Source: Streptomyces sp. B93
GTDB lineage: Bacteria > Actinomycetota > Actinomycetes > Streptomycetales > Streptomycetaceae
Reading direction: 5' to 3'
DNA: 41,895 nt
Assembly (NCBI RefSeq): GCF_018070565.1
Contig: NZ_JAGPXL010000055.1
Location: forward strand, 1-41,895
Shown in pieces: positions 16,056 through 23,811 of the stretch. Numbering within the stretch: position 1 is the first letter of the stretch; each line of letters begins with the position of its first letter. The notes under the pieces were generated by a model. It worked only from the letters and a program-made list of their open reading frames with translations. It ran no database searches and had not been told where the DNA came from. A program made the position numbers and the translations under genes.

Positions 16056-16095
16056 GGCTCCGTCAGGTCGATGCGGGCGGCTCCGTCAGGTCGAT
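16056..16095. repeat. 17-bp direct repeat at the kstR stop codon
   Basis: GGCTCCGTCAGGTCGAT occurs at 16056-16072 and again at 16079-16095. The kstR stop codon lies in the first copy; the second encodes the IDLTEP residues. It looks like a small local duplication that set the present C-terminus. Confidence 0.7.
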
Positions 16096-16767
16096 CAGCC
16101 GGCACACCATCTCGATGTCGATCCTGACCTGCGCGATCGAGGCGCGGCCGGAGAGCCAGGTGGTCAGCGCCGAGTGCCAGGTGTGCTCGATGACGCGGAC
16201 GGCGGAGAGCTGCTCGGGGGTGGGCGGGGCGGTCAGGCCCATCGCCTCCAGGATGATCGCCGTGGTCTGGCGGGAGACCTGGTCGACCTCCGGGCTCACA
16301 CTGCGGTCGGCGAAGGTCAGCGCCCTGACCATCGCGTCGGCCAGGTGCGGCTCGCGCTGGAGGGCGCGGAAGGCGCGCATCAGGGTCTCCGCGACCCGCT
16401 CGGCCGCCGTCTCGCCCGCCGGGGGCTTCTTGCGCAGGGTGCCGTGCATGTGGTCGAGCTGGTCCTGCATGGTCGCGACCAGCAGGTGGATCTTGGAGGG
16501 GAAGTAGCGGTACAGCGTGCCCAGCGCCACCTGGGAGGACTCCGCGACCTCCCGCATCTGCACCGCGTCGAACCCGCCCCGGCTGGCCAGCTGCGCGCAC
16601 GCGCGCAGGATGCGGCGCCGCCGGGCCGCCTGCCGCTCGGTGAGCGGCGGCCCGTCCAGGCGCGCGCCGCCCGCATCCACCTTGGCCACCTTCTCCACCT
16701 TGCCCACTCTGTCCGCCTTGCCGGGTGCGTCAGGGGTCGCGGCCGTGGCGCGAATCACCTGATCCAC
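16063..16767 (-). CDS. kstR: TetR-family regulator KstR (sterol catabolism repressor)
   Basis: A 234-residue TetR regulator. After a low-complexity N-terminus rich in KADRVGKVEKVAKV, the DNA-binding domain reads RRRRILRACAQLASRGGFDA, then VQMREVAESSQVALGTLYRY and FPSKIHLL. The VQMR-V-VA-GTLYRYFPSK-HLL pattern and later EPHLADAMVRALTFAD and EVDQV segments closely follow mycobacterial KstR, which represses cholesterol-uptake and side-chain genes until a sterol-derived CoA ester binds. A perfect KstR box lies 55 bp upstream of the start, fitting autoregulation. Three more boxes sit at sterol-type genes in the window. A shorter start after the charged N-terminus is possible, since KstR proteins are usually near 200 residues. 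Confidence 0.88.
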   Translation of the reverse strand: MDQVIRATAATPDAPGKADRVGKVEKVAKVDAGGARLDGPPLTERQAARRRRILRACAQLASRGGFDAVQMREVAESSQVALGTLYRYFPSKIHLLVATMQDQLDHMHGTLRKKPPAGETAAERVAETLMRAFRALQREPHLADAMVRALTFADRSVSPEVDQVSRQTTAIILEAMGLTAPPTPEQLSAVRVIEHTWHSALTTWLSGRASIAQVRIDIEMVCRLIDLTEPPAST

Positions 16768-16821
16768 TGGTTACAGCACCCCTACCTGCCGGTAGATTCG
16801 GAGGCTCCGAACGATCAAGTC

Positions 16822-16835
16822 TGAAACTTGTTCTA
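16822..16835. promoter_or_regulatory. KstR operator, perfect match, kstR/glycosyltransferase region
   Basis: TGAAACTTGTTCTA fits TNNAACNNGTTNNA at every fixed position. It lies between kstR (start 16767, leftward) and the glycosyltransferase operon (start 16890, rightward). Autorepression of kstR is the expected role; an effect on the divergent operon is possible. Confidence 0.85.
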
Positions 16836-16889
16836 GGTTAGCGTCCCGGCGTAGTCTCGCGGGACAGTGCAGGCAGAAGGGGGCCCAGA

Positions 16890-18368
16890 GTGACCGCTGA
16901 GGCCAGTCAGGCGGGTCCCCGTCAGGATCTCGCCGCCGACGGCTTGCGACCGCTCCGCATCGCACTCCTCACCTACAAGGGAAACCCGTTCTGCGGCGGC
17001 CAGGGCGTCTACGTCCGCCATCTCTCCCGCGAACTGGTCCGCCTCGGCCACCAGGTCGAGGTCATCGGCGCCCAGCCGTACCCCGTCCTCGACGAGGGCC
17101 ACGACGGACTGAGCCTCACCGAACTCCCCAGCCTCGACCTCTACCGCCAGCCCGACCCGTTCCGCACCCCGGGCCGCGGCGAGTACCGCGACTGGATCGA
17201 CGCGCTGGAAGTCGGCACGATGTGGACCGGGGGCTTCCCCGAGCCCCTCACCTTCTCGCTGCGCGCCCGCCGCCATCTGCGGGCCCGCCGCGGCGACTTC
17301 GACGTCGTCCACGACAACCAGACCCTCGGCTACGGCCTGCTGGGCGACATCGGCGCCCCGCTGGTCACCACCGTCCACCACCCCATCACCGTGGACCGGC
17401 AGTTGGAACTGGACGCCGCCACGAGCCGCAGACGGCGGTGGTCGGTGCGGCGCTGGTACGCCTTCACCCGGATGCAGAAGCGCGTCGCCCGTCGGCTGCC
17501 CTCCGTGCTCACCGTCTCCGGCACCTCCCGCACCGAGATCGTCGAACACCTCGGCGTCCGTGAGGACCGCGTCCACGTCGTCCACATCGGCGCCGACACC
17601 GACCTGTTCTCGCCCGACCCTTCGGTGCCGCAGGTGCCCGGCCGGATCGTCACCACCTCCAGCGCCGACGTACCGCTCAAGGGCCTGGTCTTCCTCGTCG
17701 AGGCGCTGGCGAAGGTCCGCACCGAGCACCCCGAAGCCCACCTCGTCGTCGTCGGCAAGAAGCCCGAGAAGGGCCCGGTCGCCAGGACCATCGAGCGCTA
17801 CGGCCTCGAAGGCGCCGTCGACTTCGTCAAGGGCATCTCCGACGCCGAACTCGTCGACCTGGTGCGCTCCGCGCAGATCGCCTGCGTGCCGTCCCTGTAC
17901 GAGGGCTTCTCCCTCCCCGCCGCCGAGGCCATGGCCACCGGCACACCGCTGCTCGCCACGACCGGCGGCGCCATCCCGGAGGTCGCCGGACCCGACGGCG
18001 AGACCTGCCTCGCGGCGCCCCCCGGCGACGCGGGCGCCCTGGCCGCCGGGCTGAGCCGCCTCCTCGGCGACCCCGGCCTGCGCACCCGCCTCGGTGCGGC
18101 GGGCCGTGCCCGCGTGCTGCGCCACTTCACCTGGGCCCGCGCGGCGGAGGGCACGGTCGCCCACTACCGCGAGGCCATCGCCCGGGCAACGGCCACCCCG
18201 ACCGCTCCTGCCGGAGCGACGTCCACCGGGACCCTCACCTCCGCGGGCGCGACCCACGCGGAGGCGACGGCCGCCCCCGGCGAGGCCACCGCCCCCGCCG
18301 TGTCGTCCACCCCCACCGCTTCCCCCCGTGTCACCGGCGTCTATCCCGAAAGCAGGGCCTCGTGCTGA
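16890..18368 (+). CDS. Glycosyltransferase family 4
   Basis: A 492-residue GT-B glycosyltransferase. The N-terminal domain opens with RIALLTYKGNPFCGGQGVYV, giving the acceptor-side glycine loop, with DVVHDNQTLGYGLL later. The C-terminal donor domain has HIGADTDLF, ADVPLKGL, VPSLYEGFSLPAAEAMA (the EX7E nucleotide-sugar motif) and ATTGGAIPEV. The last ~70 residues are an Ala/Thr/Pro-rich tail with no fold. The GTG start at 16890 is preceded by AAGGGGG at 7 bp. The end overlaps the methyltransferase start by 7 bp. It is the first gene of a three-gene operon; it probably builds a lipid- or surface-linked glycan, with the acceptor unknown. Confidence 0.88.
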   Translation: MTAEASQAGPRQDLAADGLRPLRIALLTYKGNPFCGGQGVYVRHLSRELVRLGHQVEVIGAQPYPVLDEGHDGLSLTELPSLDLYRQPDPFRTPGRGEYRDWIDALEVGTMWTGGFPEPLTFSLRARRHLRARRGDFDVVHDNQTLGYGLLGDIGAPLVTTVHHPITVDRQLELDAATSRRRRWSVRRWYAFTRMQKRVARRLPSVLTVSGTSRTEIVEHLGVREDRVHVVHIGADTDLFSPDPSVPQVPGRIVTTSSADVPLKGLVFLVEALAKVRTEHPEAHLVVVGKKPEKGPVARTIERYGLEGAVDFVKGISDAELVDLVRSAQIACVPSLYEGFSLPAAEAMATGTPLLATTGGAIPEVAGPDGETCLAAPPGDAGALAAGLSRLLGDPGLRTRLGAAGRARVLRHFTWARAAEGTVAHYREAIARATATPTAPAGATSTGTLTSAGATHAEATAAPGEATAPAVSSTPTASPRVTGVYPESRASC

Positions 18369-19105
18369 CCGTCGACTTCTCCCGGTTCCCGCTTGCCCCG
18401 GGGGACCGTGTCCTGGACCTCGGCTGTGGAGCGGGGCGGCACGCGTTCGAGTGCTACCGGCGCGGCGCGCACGTCGTGGCGCTGGACCAGAACGGCGAGG
18501 AGATCCGCGAGGTCGCCAAGTGGTTCGCGGCGATGAAGGAGGCCGGTGAGGCGCCCGCCGGGGCCACCGCCACCGCCATGGAGGGCGACGCGCTCGCGCT
18601 GCCCTTCCCCGACGAGTCCTTCGACGTCGTCATCATCTCCGAGGTGATGGAGCACATCCCCGACGACAAGGGCGTCCTCGCCGAGATGGTCCGGGTGCTC
18701 AAGCCGGGCGGCCGCATCGCCGTCACCGTGCCCCGGTACGGCCCCGAGAAGGTCTGCTGGACCCTCTCCGACGCCTACCACGAGGTCGAGGGCGGGCACA
18801 TCCGCATCTACCGGGCCGACGAGCTGCTGGCGAAGATGCGCGAGGCGGGCCTCAGGCCCTACGGCACCCACCACGCCCACGCCCTGCACTCCCCGTACTG
18901 GTGGCTCAAGTGCGCGTTCGGCGTCGACAACGACAAGGCGCTGCCGGTGCGGGCGTACCACAAGCTGCTGGTCTGGGACATCATGAAGAAGCCCCTGGCC
19001 ACCCGGGTCGCCGAGCAGGCGCTCAACCCGCTGATCGGCAAGAGCTTCGTCGCCTACGCGACCAAGCCGCACCTGCCGCGGGTGCCCGAGGCGGACGCCA
19101 AGTGA
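18362..19105 (+). CDS. Class I SAM-dependent methyltransferase
   Basis: A 247-residue methyltransferase_11-type enzyme: VLDLGCGAGRHAFECYRRGA (SAM loop), VVALDQN (acidic residue), GDALALPFPDESFDVVIISEVMEHIPD and VRVLKPGGRIAVTVPR. It begins inside the glycosyltransferase gene (GTG 18362) and its TGA overlaps the start of the next gene (GTGA), so the three are coupled. The methyl acceptor is unknown; the neighbours point to a sugar or lipid-linked glycan. Confidence 0.9.
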   Translation: MLTVDFSRFPLAPGDRVLDLGCGAGRHAFECYRRGAHVVALDQNGEEIREVAKWFAAMKEAGEAPAGATATAMEGDALALPFPDESFDVVIISEVMEHIPDDKGVLAEMVRVLKPGGRIAVTVPRYGPEKVCWTLSDAYHEVEGGHIRIYRADELLAKMREAGLRPYGTHHAHALHSPYWWLKCAFGVDNDKALPVRAYHKLLVWDIMKKPLATRVAEQALNPLIGKSFVAYATKPHLPRVPEADAK

Positions 19106-20178
19106 CCACCCCCCGCACCGACCACCTCGTCCTGCCCGGCGTGCTCACCGCCGACGAGGCCGCCGCGACCGTACGCGGACTGCTCGCGGTGCAGCGCGCG
19201 GACGGCGCCATACCGTGGTTCCGGGGGCACCACCTCGACCCCTGGGACCACACCGAGGCCGCCATGGCCCTGGACGCGGCCGGTGAGCACGAGGCCGCCG
19301 AGCGGGCCTACGAGTGGCTGCGCCGCCACCAGAACGCCGACGGCTCCTGGTACGCCGCCTACGCCGACGGGGACCCGGACGCCGTCACCGACCGGGGGCG
19401 CGAGACCAACTTCGTCGCCTATGTCGCCGTGGGCGTCTGGCACCACTACCTCGCCACCGGCGACGACGCCTTCCTGGACCGCATGTGGCCCACCGTCCAC
19501 GCGGCCGTCGAGTTCGTGCTCGCCCTCCAGCAGCCGGACGGCCGGATCGGCTGGCGGCGCGAGGACGACGGCACCGCGACCGCCGACGCCCTGCTGACCG
19601 GCTGCTCCTCCGTCCACCACGCCCTGCGCTGCGCCCTCGCCATCGCCGAGCAGCGTGAAGAGGCCCAGCCCGACTGGGAGTTGGCGCTCGGCACGCTGCG
19701 GCACGCGATCCGGCGGCACCCGGAGCGGTTCCTCGACAAGTCCCGCTACTCCATGGACTGGTACTACCCCGTCCTCGGCGGCGCGCTGACGGGCGCCGAG
19801 GCGAAGGCGCGGCTCGAGGAGGGCTGGGACCGTTTCGTCGTGCCCGGCGCCGGGGTGCGCTGCGTGGTCCCCAACCCGTGGGTGACCGGCGGCGAGTCGG
19901 CCGAACTCGCCCTCACCCTGTGGGCGGTGGGCGAGTCCGACCGCGCGCTGGAGATCCTCCAGTCCATCCAGCACCTGCGGGACGCGGAGTCCGGCCTGTA
20001 CTGGACGGGCCTCGTCTTCGACGACCGGGTGATCTGGCCCGAGGAGCTGACGTCCTGGACGGCGGGGTCGCTGCTGCTCGCCGTGGCCGCGCTCGGCGGC
20101 GACGAGGCCACCTGCGCGGTCTTCGGCGGCGACCACCTGCCGCGCGGACTGGACGACGTGGAGACGGACTGCTGCTGA
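19102..20178 (+). CDS. Alpha/alpha-toroid protein (prenyltransferase-like by convention; six-hairpin glycosidase-like)
   Basis: A 358-residue soluble protein from a GTG at 19102 overlapping the previous stop. Repeated helical hairpins carry WDHTEAAMALDAAGEHEAAERAYEWL, QNADGSWYAAY, VAYVAVGVWHHYLATGDDAF, QQPDGRIGWRRED and ALLTGCSSVHHAL. Relatives are often labelled prenyltransferase because of the QxxDGSW turns. The acidic and aromatic residues near the turns, and the neighbouring glycosyltransferase, fit a six-hairpin (GH15/GH63-like) glycosidase at least as well. No DXDD, signal peptide or membrane segment is seen. Catalytic role is undetermined. Confidence 0.75.
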   Translation: MTTPRTDHLVLPGVLTADEAAATVRGLLAVQRADGAIPWFRGHHLDPWDHTEAAMALDAAGEHEAAERAYEWLRRHQNADGSWYAAYADGDPDAVTDRGRETNFVAYVAVGVWHHYLATGDDAFLDRMWPTVHAAVEFVLALQQPDGRIGWRREDDGTATADALLTGCSSVHHALRCALAIAEQREEAQPDWELALGTLRHAIRRHPERFLDKSRYSMDWYYPVLGGALTGAEAKARLEEGWDRFVVPGAGVRCVVPNPWVTGGESAELALTLWAVGESDRALEILQSIQHLRDAESGLYWTGLVFDDRVIWPEELTSWTAGSLLLAVAALGGDEATCAVFGGDHLPRGLDDVETDCC

Positions 20179-20195
20179 CCGCCGCGGGGCGGCGG
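20179..20195. terminator. Hairpin between convergent genes
   Basis: CCGCCGC (20179-20185) and GCGGCGG (20189-20195) form a 7-bp stem with a GGG loop. It lies between the toroid gene and the convergent small membrane protein gene. Confidence 0.55.
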
Positions 20196-20200
20196 CCCGG

Positions 20201-20494
20201 TCAGTGCCTGCGGTACATCCGGCCCGCGACCGCGTGGCCGATGAACAGGTAGACCACCGCTGCCAGGCCGTAGCCGCACACCACCCGCGCCCACTCCTCG
20301 TCGAAGGTGAACAGGTCGTGCGACCAGCCCGCGAGCCAGCGGGCGGCGTCGTGGACGAACTGCACGAAGCCGTTCGCGCGGTTGGCGTCCAGCAGGTACA
20401 TCAGGATCCACAGGCCGAGAATCAGGGCCATGACATCGGCCACGATCGCGATGACCCGGCCTGCCTGCGGTGAACCGGTGCGATAAGGGGACAT
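20201..20494 (-). CDS. Small conserved membrane protein, hypothetical
   Basis: A 97-residue protein with two membrane helices: AIVADVMALILGLWILMYLL (about 15-34) and VVCGYGLAAVVYLFIGHAVAG (about 70-90). An amphipathic aromatic stretch (FVQFVHDAARWLAGWSHDLFTF) lies between them, and it ends in a basic RMYRRH. ATG 20494 is given as the start; GGAGGG lies only 1-2 bp before it, so the in-frame GTG at 20512 is a real alternative. It is convergent with the glycosyltransferase operon. Function unknown. Confidence 0.75.
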   Translation of the reverse strand: MSPYRTGSPQAGRVIAIVADVMALILGLWILMYLLDANRANGFVQFVHDAARWLAGWSHDLFTFDEEWARVVCGYGLAAVVYLFIGHAVAGRMYRRH

Positions 20495-20638
20495 GCCCTC
20501 CGGGTAGCCCACGGCCGCCCGACGAAACCCGGCGGCCCGGCCGTCCGCCGTTCTCCCGCGCTCCGAACGGGGCCAACTCCTCCGTCAGTTGGCGTTCGGC
20601 GTGGTCGCCGCTGATCCTGCCCTGCGCCGGGTCCCGGC

Positions 20639-21649
20639 TCAGAGGGCGAGTTCGGCGAGCACCCGCAGGGAGTGCGGGTCGGGCGACACGGCCAGCAGGT
20701 CCGTCACCGGTCCCGCCCGCCACTCCGCCAGCCGCTCCGCGACACGCTCGCGCGGCCCGACGAGGGAGATCTCGTCCGCGAAGGCGTCCGGCACGGCACG
20801 CACCGCGTCCTCCCGCCGTCCCGCGAGGAACAGCTCCCGCACCCGCCCGGCCTCCTCCTCGTACCCCATCCGGGCCATGAGGTCGGCGTGGAAGTTCCGC
20901 CTGGCGTGCCCCATGCCGCCGATGTAGAAGCCGAGCATCGCCTTCACCGGCCACAGCCCCTCGGCGACGTCGGCGCACACCTTCACCCGGGCCATGGGCG
21001 CGACGAGGAACCCCTCGGGCGCCTCCGCGAGCGCCTTCGCGTACATCCCGGACCGCCGCGGCGACCAGTACAGCGGCAGCCACCCGTCGGCGATCCGGGC
21101 GGTCTGCGCGATGTTCTTCGGCCCCTCGGCGCCGAGCAGCACGGGCAGTTCGGACCGGAGGGGATGGGTGATGGGCTTCAGCGCCTTCCCGAGCCCGGAG
21201 GCGTCGTCGTTCCGGTACGGCAGTGCGTGGTACCGCCCGTCGAGCGTGACCGGCGCCGCACGCCGCAGCACCTGCCGTACGACGTCGACGTACTCCCGGG
21301 TCGCGGTCAGCGGCGACTTGGGGAACGGCCGCCCGTACCAGCCCTCCACCACCTGCGGCCCCGACAGTCCGAGGCCGAGCAGCATCCGCCCGCCGGAGAG
21401 GTGGTCGAGGGTGAGGGCGTGCATGGCGGTGGTGGTCGGTGACCGGGCCGCCATCTGCGCCACCGCAGTCCCCAGTCTGATCGTGGAGGTGTGGGCGGCG
21501 ATCCAGGTGAGCGGTGTGAACGCGTCGGAGCCCCAGGACTCGGCCGTCCACACGGAGTCGTAGCCGAGCCGCTCGGCCTCCCGCGCCAGCGCGAGGTGAC
21601 CGGGATCGGGGCCACGGCCCCAGTAACCGAGCGCGAGCCCCAGCCGCAT
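20639..21649 (-). CDS. LLM-class F420-dependent oxidoreductase
   Basis: A 336-residue luciferase-like TIM-barrel oxidoreductase. Landmarks are LGYWGRGPDP at the N-terminus, YDSVWTAESWGSDAFTPLTWIAAHT (cofactor side), LSGGRMLLGLGLSGPQV and LGAEGPKNIAQTARIADGWLP. These enzymes use reduced F420 for hydride transfer. The sequence resembles mycobacterial members of the sterol-catabolism regulon, from memory Rv3520c, so a sterol or CoA-ester redox step is plausible but inferred. AGGAGG lies 5 bp before the ATG, and the second-class palindrome overlaps that ribosome-binding site, tying the gene to the sterol set. The N-terminus matches the family exactly from ATG 21649. Confidence 0.85.
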   Translation of the reverse strand: MRLGLALGYWGRGPDPGHLALAREAERLGYDSVWTAESWGSDAFTPLTWIAAHTSTIRLGTAVAQMAARSPTTTAMHALTLDHLSGGRMLLGLGLSGPQVVEGWYGRPFPKSPLTATREYVDVVRQVLRRAAPVTLDGRYHALPYRNDDASGLGKALKPITHPLRSELPVLLGAEGPKNIAQTARIADGWLPLYWSPRRSGMYAKALAEAPEGFLVAPMARVKVCADVAEGLWPVKAMLGFYIGGMGHARRNFHADLMARMGYEEEAGRVRELFLAGRREDAVRAVPDAFADEISLVGPRERVAERLAEWRAGPVTDLLAVSPDPHSLRVLAELAL

Positions 21650-21656
21650 GGCGCCT

Positions 21657-21673
21657 CCTGACGGTCCGTCAAT
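21657..21673. promoter_or_regulatory. Second-class palindrome overlapping the RBS of the F420 oxidoreductase
   Basis: The inner 13 bp, TGACGGTCCGTCA (21659-21671), is a perfect palindrome. The site is only 8 bp from the start codon and shares bases with the AGGAGG ribosome-binding site. A protein bound here would block transcription or initiation directly. Confidence 0.6.
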
Positions 21674-21700
21674 CATGGTGGGCCGGGCGACTGTACGCCA

Positions 21701-21732
21701 ACGGCCCCCCACCCGGAAGGGCGAGGGGCCGT
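21701..21732 (-). terminator. Terminator of the DUF5336 gene
   Basis: ACGGCCCC (21701-21708) pairs with GGGGCCGT (21725-21732), with further possible pairing of CCACCC with the GGGCG inside. It follows the DUF5336 gene stop by 24 bp. Confidence 0.6.
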
Positions 21733-21755
21733 ACGTCCGTCGGCGACCGCTGGGG

Positions 21756-22604
21756 TCAGCCGCGCTGGATACCGCTGGTGTCCTGGAGGACACCCCGGCG
21801 GCCGTCCTGCGTCTGGGCGACCAGGGCCGGACCGCGCTGCTCGACGGCCAGGTACCAGGTGCCCGGCGCCAGTTCGGCGATGGTGGTCTGGGAACCGTCC
21901 TCCGCGAACAGCGGACGCGGCACCGGCACGGCGAACCAGAACGGCGAGAAGTCGCTCGCGGGCGCCTGCGGCGCGGGAGCCCCCGGCTGGCCGCCGAACG
22001 GCTGCCCGGGCTGACCCGGCTGACCCGGACCCGGCTGGCCGGGGCCCGGCTGGCCGCCGTACGGCTGCTGCGGCTGCTGGGCGCCCGGGTAGCCGTAACC
22101 ACCGGACGGCTGACCGCCGTAGGGCTGCGGGGTGGCCGGACGCGGGGCGCCGAGGAGGGCGGCCTTCAGCGCCGGGACCAGCGGGGTGGCGACCGCCACC
22201 ACGGCCATGACCAGGGTGGCGATCAGCGCCAGGATCAGGCCGGTGCCCGCGTCGGGGCCGTCCCCGCCGCCCTCGAAGTTGTCGGCGCCACCCGCCGGGT
22301 CGAAGATGTTGCCGAGCGCGCTCCACGCGGCGAACACCGTGAGGGCGATGCCGAACTGCGCCATGTCGAGCCCCGCGACCTTCGGCGCCTGCGGCAGTCC
22401 CCGGGCGACGACGATGAGCGCGGCGCCGATGATCCCCGCGAGCACGACCCCGAGCAGGACCGGCCCGCTGCTCCAGAGGCTGGGAACGTCCAGGCTGTCG
22501 GGGGCCCCGTCGATCGAGTAGAGATCGAGGAACGACGCGATGAACAGCAATACCGCTGCTCCGATCACCACGCCGTCGCCTCTAGTGAGGGAGCGGATAT
22601 TCAC
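21756..22604 (-). CDS. DUF5336-type membrane protein with Pro/Gly/Gln-rich region
   Basis: A 282-residue protein. The GTG at 22604 is preferred because GAAGGA lies 7 bp upstream and the first residues are VNIRSLTRGDGVVIGAAVLLFIASFLDLY. Four membrane helices fill about residues 10-135, with an acidic Gly/Asp loop (GGADNFEGGGDGPDAG). A disordered stretch of QPYGGQP and GPGQPGQPG repeats follows (about 145-200), then a C-terminal domain FSPFWFAVPVPRPLFAEDGS...LAPGTWYLAVEQRGPALVAQT. The layout matches the actinobacterial DUF5336 / 34-kDa antigen-like proteins, whose role is unknown. The C-terminal piece looks like a small beta domain. Confidence 0.8.
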   Translation of the reverse strand: MNIRSLTRGDGVVIGAAVLLFIASFLDLYSIDGAPDSLDVPSLWSSGPVLLGVVLAGIIGAALIVVARGLPQAPKVAGLDMAQFGIALTVFAAWSALGNIFDPAGGADNFEGGGDGPDAGTGLILALIATLVMAVVAVATPLVPALKAALLGAPRPATPQPYGGQPSGGYGYPGAQQPQQPYGGQPGPGQPGPGQPGQPGQPFGGQPGAPAPQAPASDFSPFWFAVPVPRPLFAEDGSQTTIAELAPGTWYLAVEQRGPALVAQTQDGRRGVLQDTSGIQRG

Positions 22605-22763
22605 TTCAGGTCCTTCGTCAGTCGTCTCGTCGTCAGGTGGAGGCGTCGCTGACACCATGTCGCCGTGCGGCCGTGGTGTGAAGCGCGGGGGTGGCCCCAC
22701 ATCGTAGGGCCGACACTATCGTCCGCCCCTGGAGCCTGTCCGCCGGGATCAGCGCGCTGATCA

Positions 22764-23750
22764 TCACCCGCGCAGGAAACTCACGATTCCCTCAGAGATC
22801 CCTTGCGCCGCCTTCTGCCGCCAGGCCCCGCTGGTCAGCAGCGCCGCGTCCTTGGTATCGCGCATGTTGCCGCACTCGATGAACACCTTGGGAACCGTTG
22901 ACAGATTGAGACCGCCGAGATCGCCGCGCGTGACCAGACCGGTGCCGTTCCCGACGTAGTTGGAGGGCGCGCTGCCGGTGACGCGCACGAAGCTGCCCGC
23001 GATGCGCTCACCCAGCTCCCGGGACGGCGCGACGATGTCCCGGGTGTCCGCGGCGCCCTGGCTCACCGCCGCCGGGAGGATCACATGGAACCCGCGGTTC
23101 CCGGCCCCCGACCCGTCCGCGTGCACCGACACCACCGCGTCCGCCTTCGCCGCGTTCCCGATCCGCGCCCGCTCGTCGATGCACGGCCCGAACGCCCGGT
23201 CCTCGTCCTGCGTCAACTCGACGGTGGCGCCCTGCGCCTGGAGCAGCTCCCGCAACCGCCGGGAGACGTCCAGCGTGAACCGTGCCTCGATGTAACCGTC
23301 GTTGGTGGACGTCCCGGTGGTGTCGCACTCCTTGCGCCCGGTGCCGATGTCCACCGTGCGGTTGATCTCGGAGGTGTGCTGGAAGTTGCCGGGGTTGTGG
23401 CCCGGGTCGATGACGACGACCTTGCCGCTGAGGGGACCGGAGGCGGGAGAGGTGGCGGACGCCTCGGGGCCCGGGACCTTCCGGTCGTCGGAGGGCGAGG
23501 GAGCGGAGGGCGAGGGAGCGGCGGGGGAGGAGGCGGCACGCGAGGTCGCCTCCGCGGGCGTCCGCACGGCCGACGACGACACCGCCGCACCGCCCGCACC
23601 CCCGGACCCGCCCACCGCCTCGTACACCACCCACCCGAGCAGCGCCCCCGGCACCAGCGCCGCGACCGCCACGGTCAGCGGTCGGCGCAGCCGGGAGCGG
23701 CGGGTGTGGGGCGGTTCGAAGCCGGGGCCGGTGTAGGACACGGCGAACAC
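22764..23750 (-). CDS. N-acetylmuramoyl-L-alanine amidase (Amidase_3)
   Basis: A 328-residue cell-wall amidase. The N-terminus has a basic stretch and one membrane helix (LTVAVAALVPGALLGWVVYEAV), giving an uncleaved anchor or signal. A Ser/Ala/Pro-rich spacer with SAPSPS repeats follows (about 50-105). The catalytic domain begins KVVVIDPGHNPGN with the first zinc His, then EARFTLDVSRRL (Glu), SVHADGS (second His) and PKVFIECGNMRD (catalytic Glu). A cysteine pair around GRKECDTT and FGPCID may form a disulfide. It cleaves the lactyl-peptide bond of peptidoglycan outside the membrane. The GTG start gives VFAVSYTGPG. Confidence 0.9.
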   Translation of the reverse strand: MFAVSYTGPGFEPPHTRRSRLRRPLTVAVAALVPGALLGWVVYEAVGGSGGAGGAAVSSSAVRTPAEATSRAASSPAAPSPSAPSPSDDRKVPGPEASATSPASGPLSGKVVVIDPGHNPGNFQHTSEINRTVDIGTGRKECDTTGTSTNDGYIEARFTLDVSRRLRELLQAQGATVELTQDEDRAFGPCIDERARIGNAAKADAVVSVHADGSGAGNRGFHVILPAAVSQGAADTRDIVAPSRELGERIAGSFVRVTGSAPSNYVGNGTGLVTRGDLGGLNLSTVPKVFIECGNMRDTKDAALLTSGAWRQKAAQGISEGIVSFLRG

Positions 23751-23811
23751 CTTACGGGCCCGCAGGGCCGGGAGGGCTCAGCGGGCAGGTGAGCGCGCAC
23801 CCGCCCCCCGT

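Noticed and set aside
16045..16824. 259-residue + strand frame directly behind the TPP riboswitch
   Set aside because: Fully antisense to kstR with shadow-type composition. No thiamine-related motif, so it does not provide a target gene for the switch.
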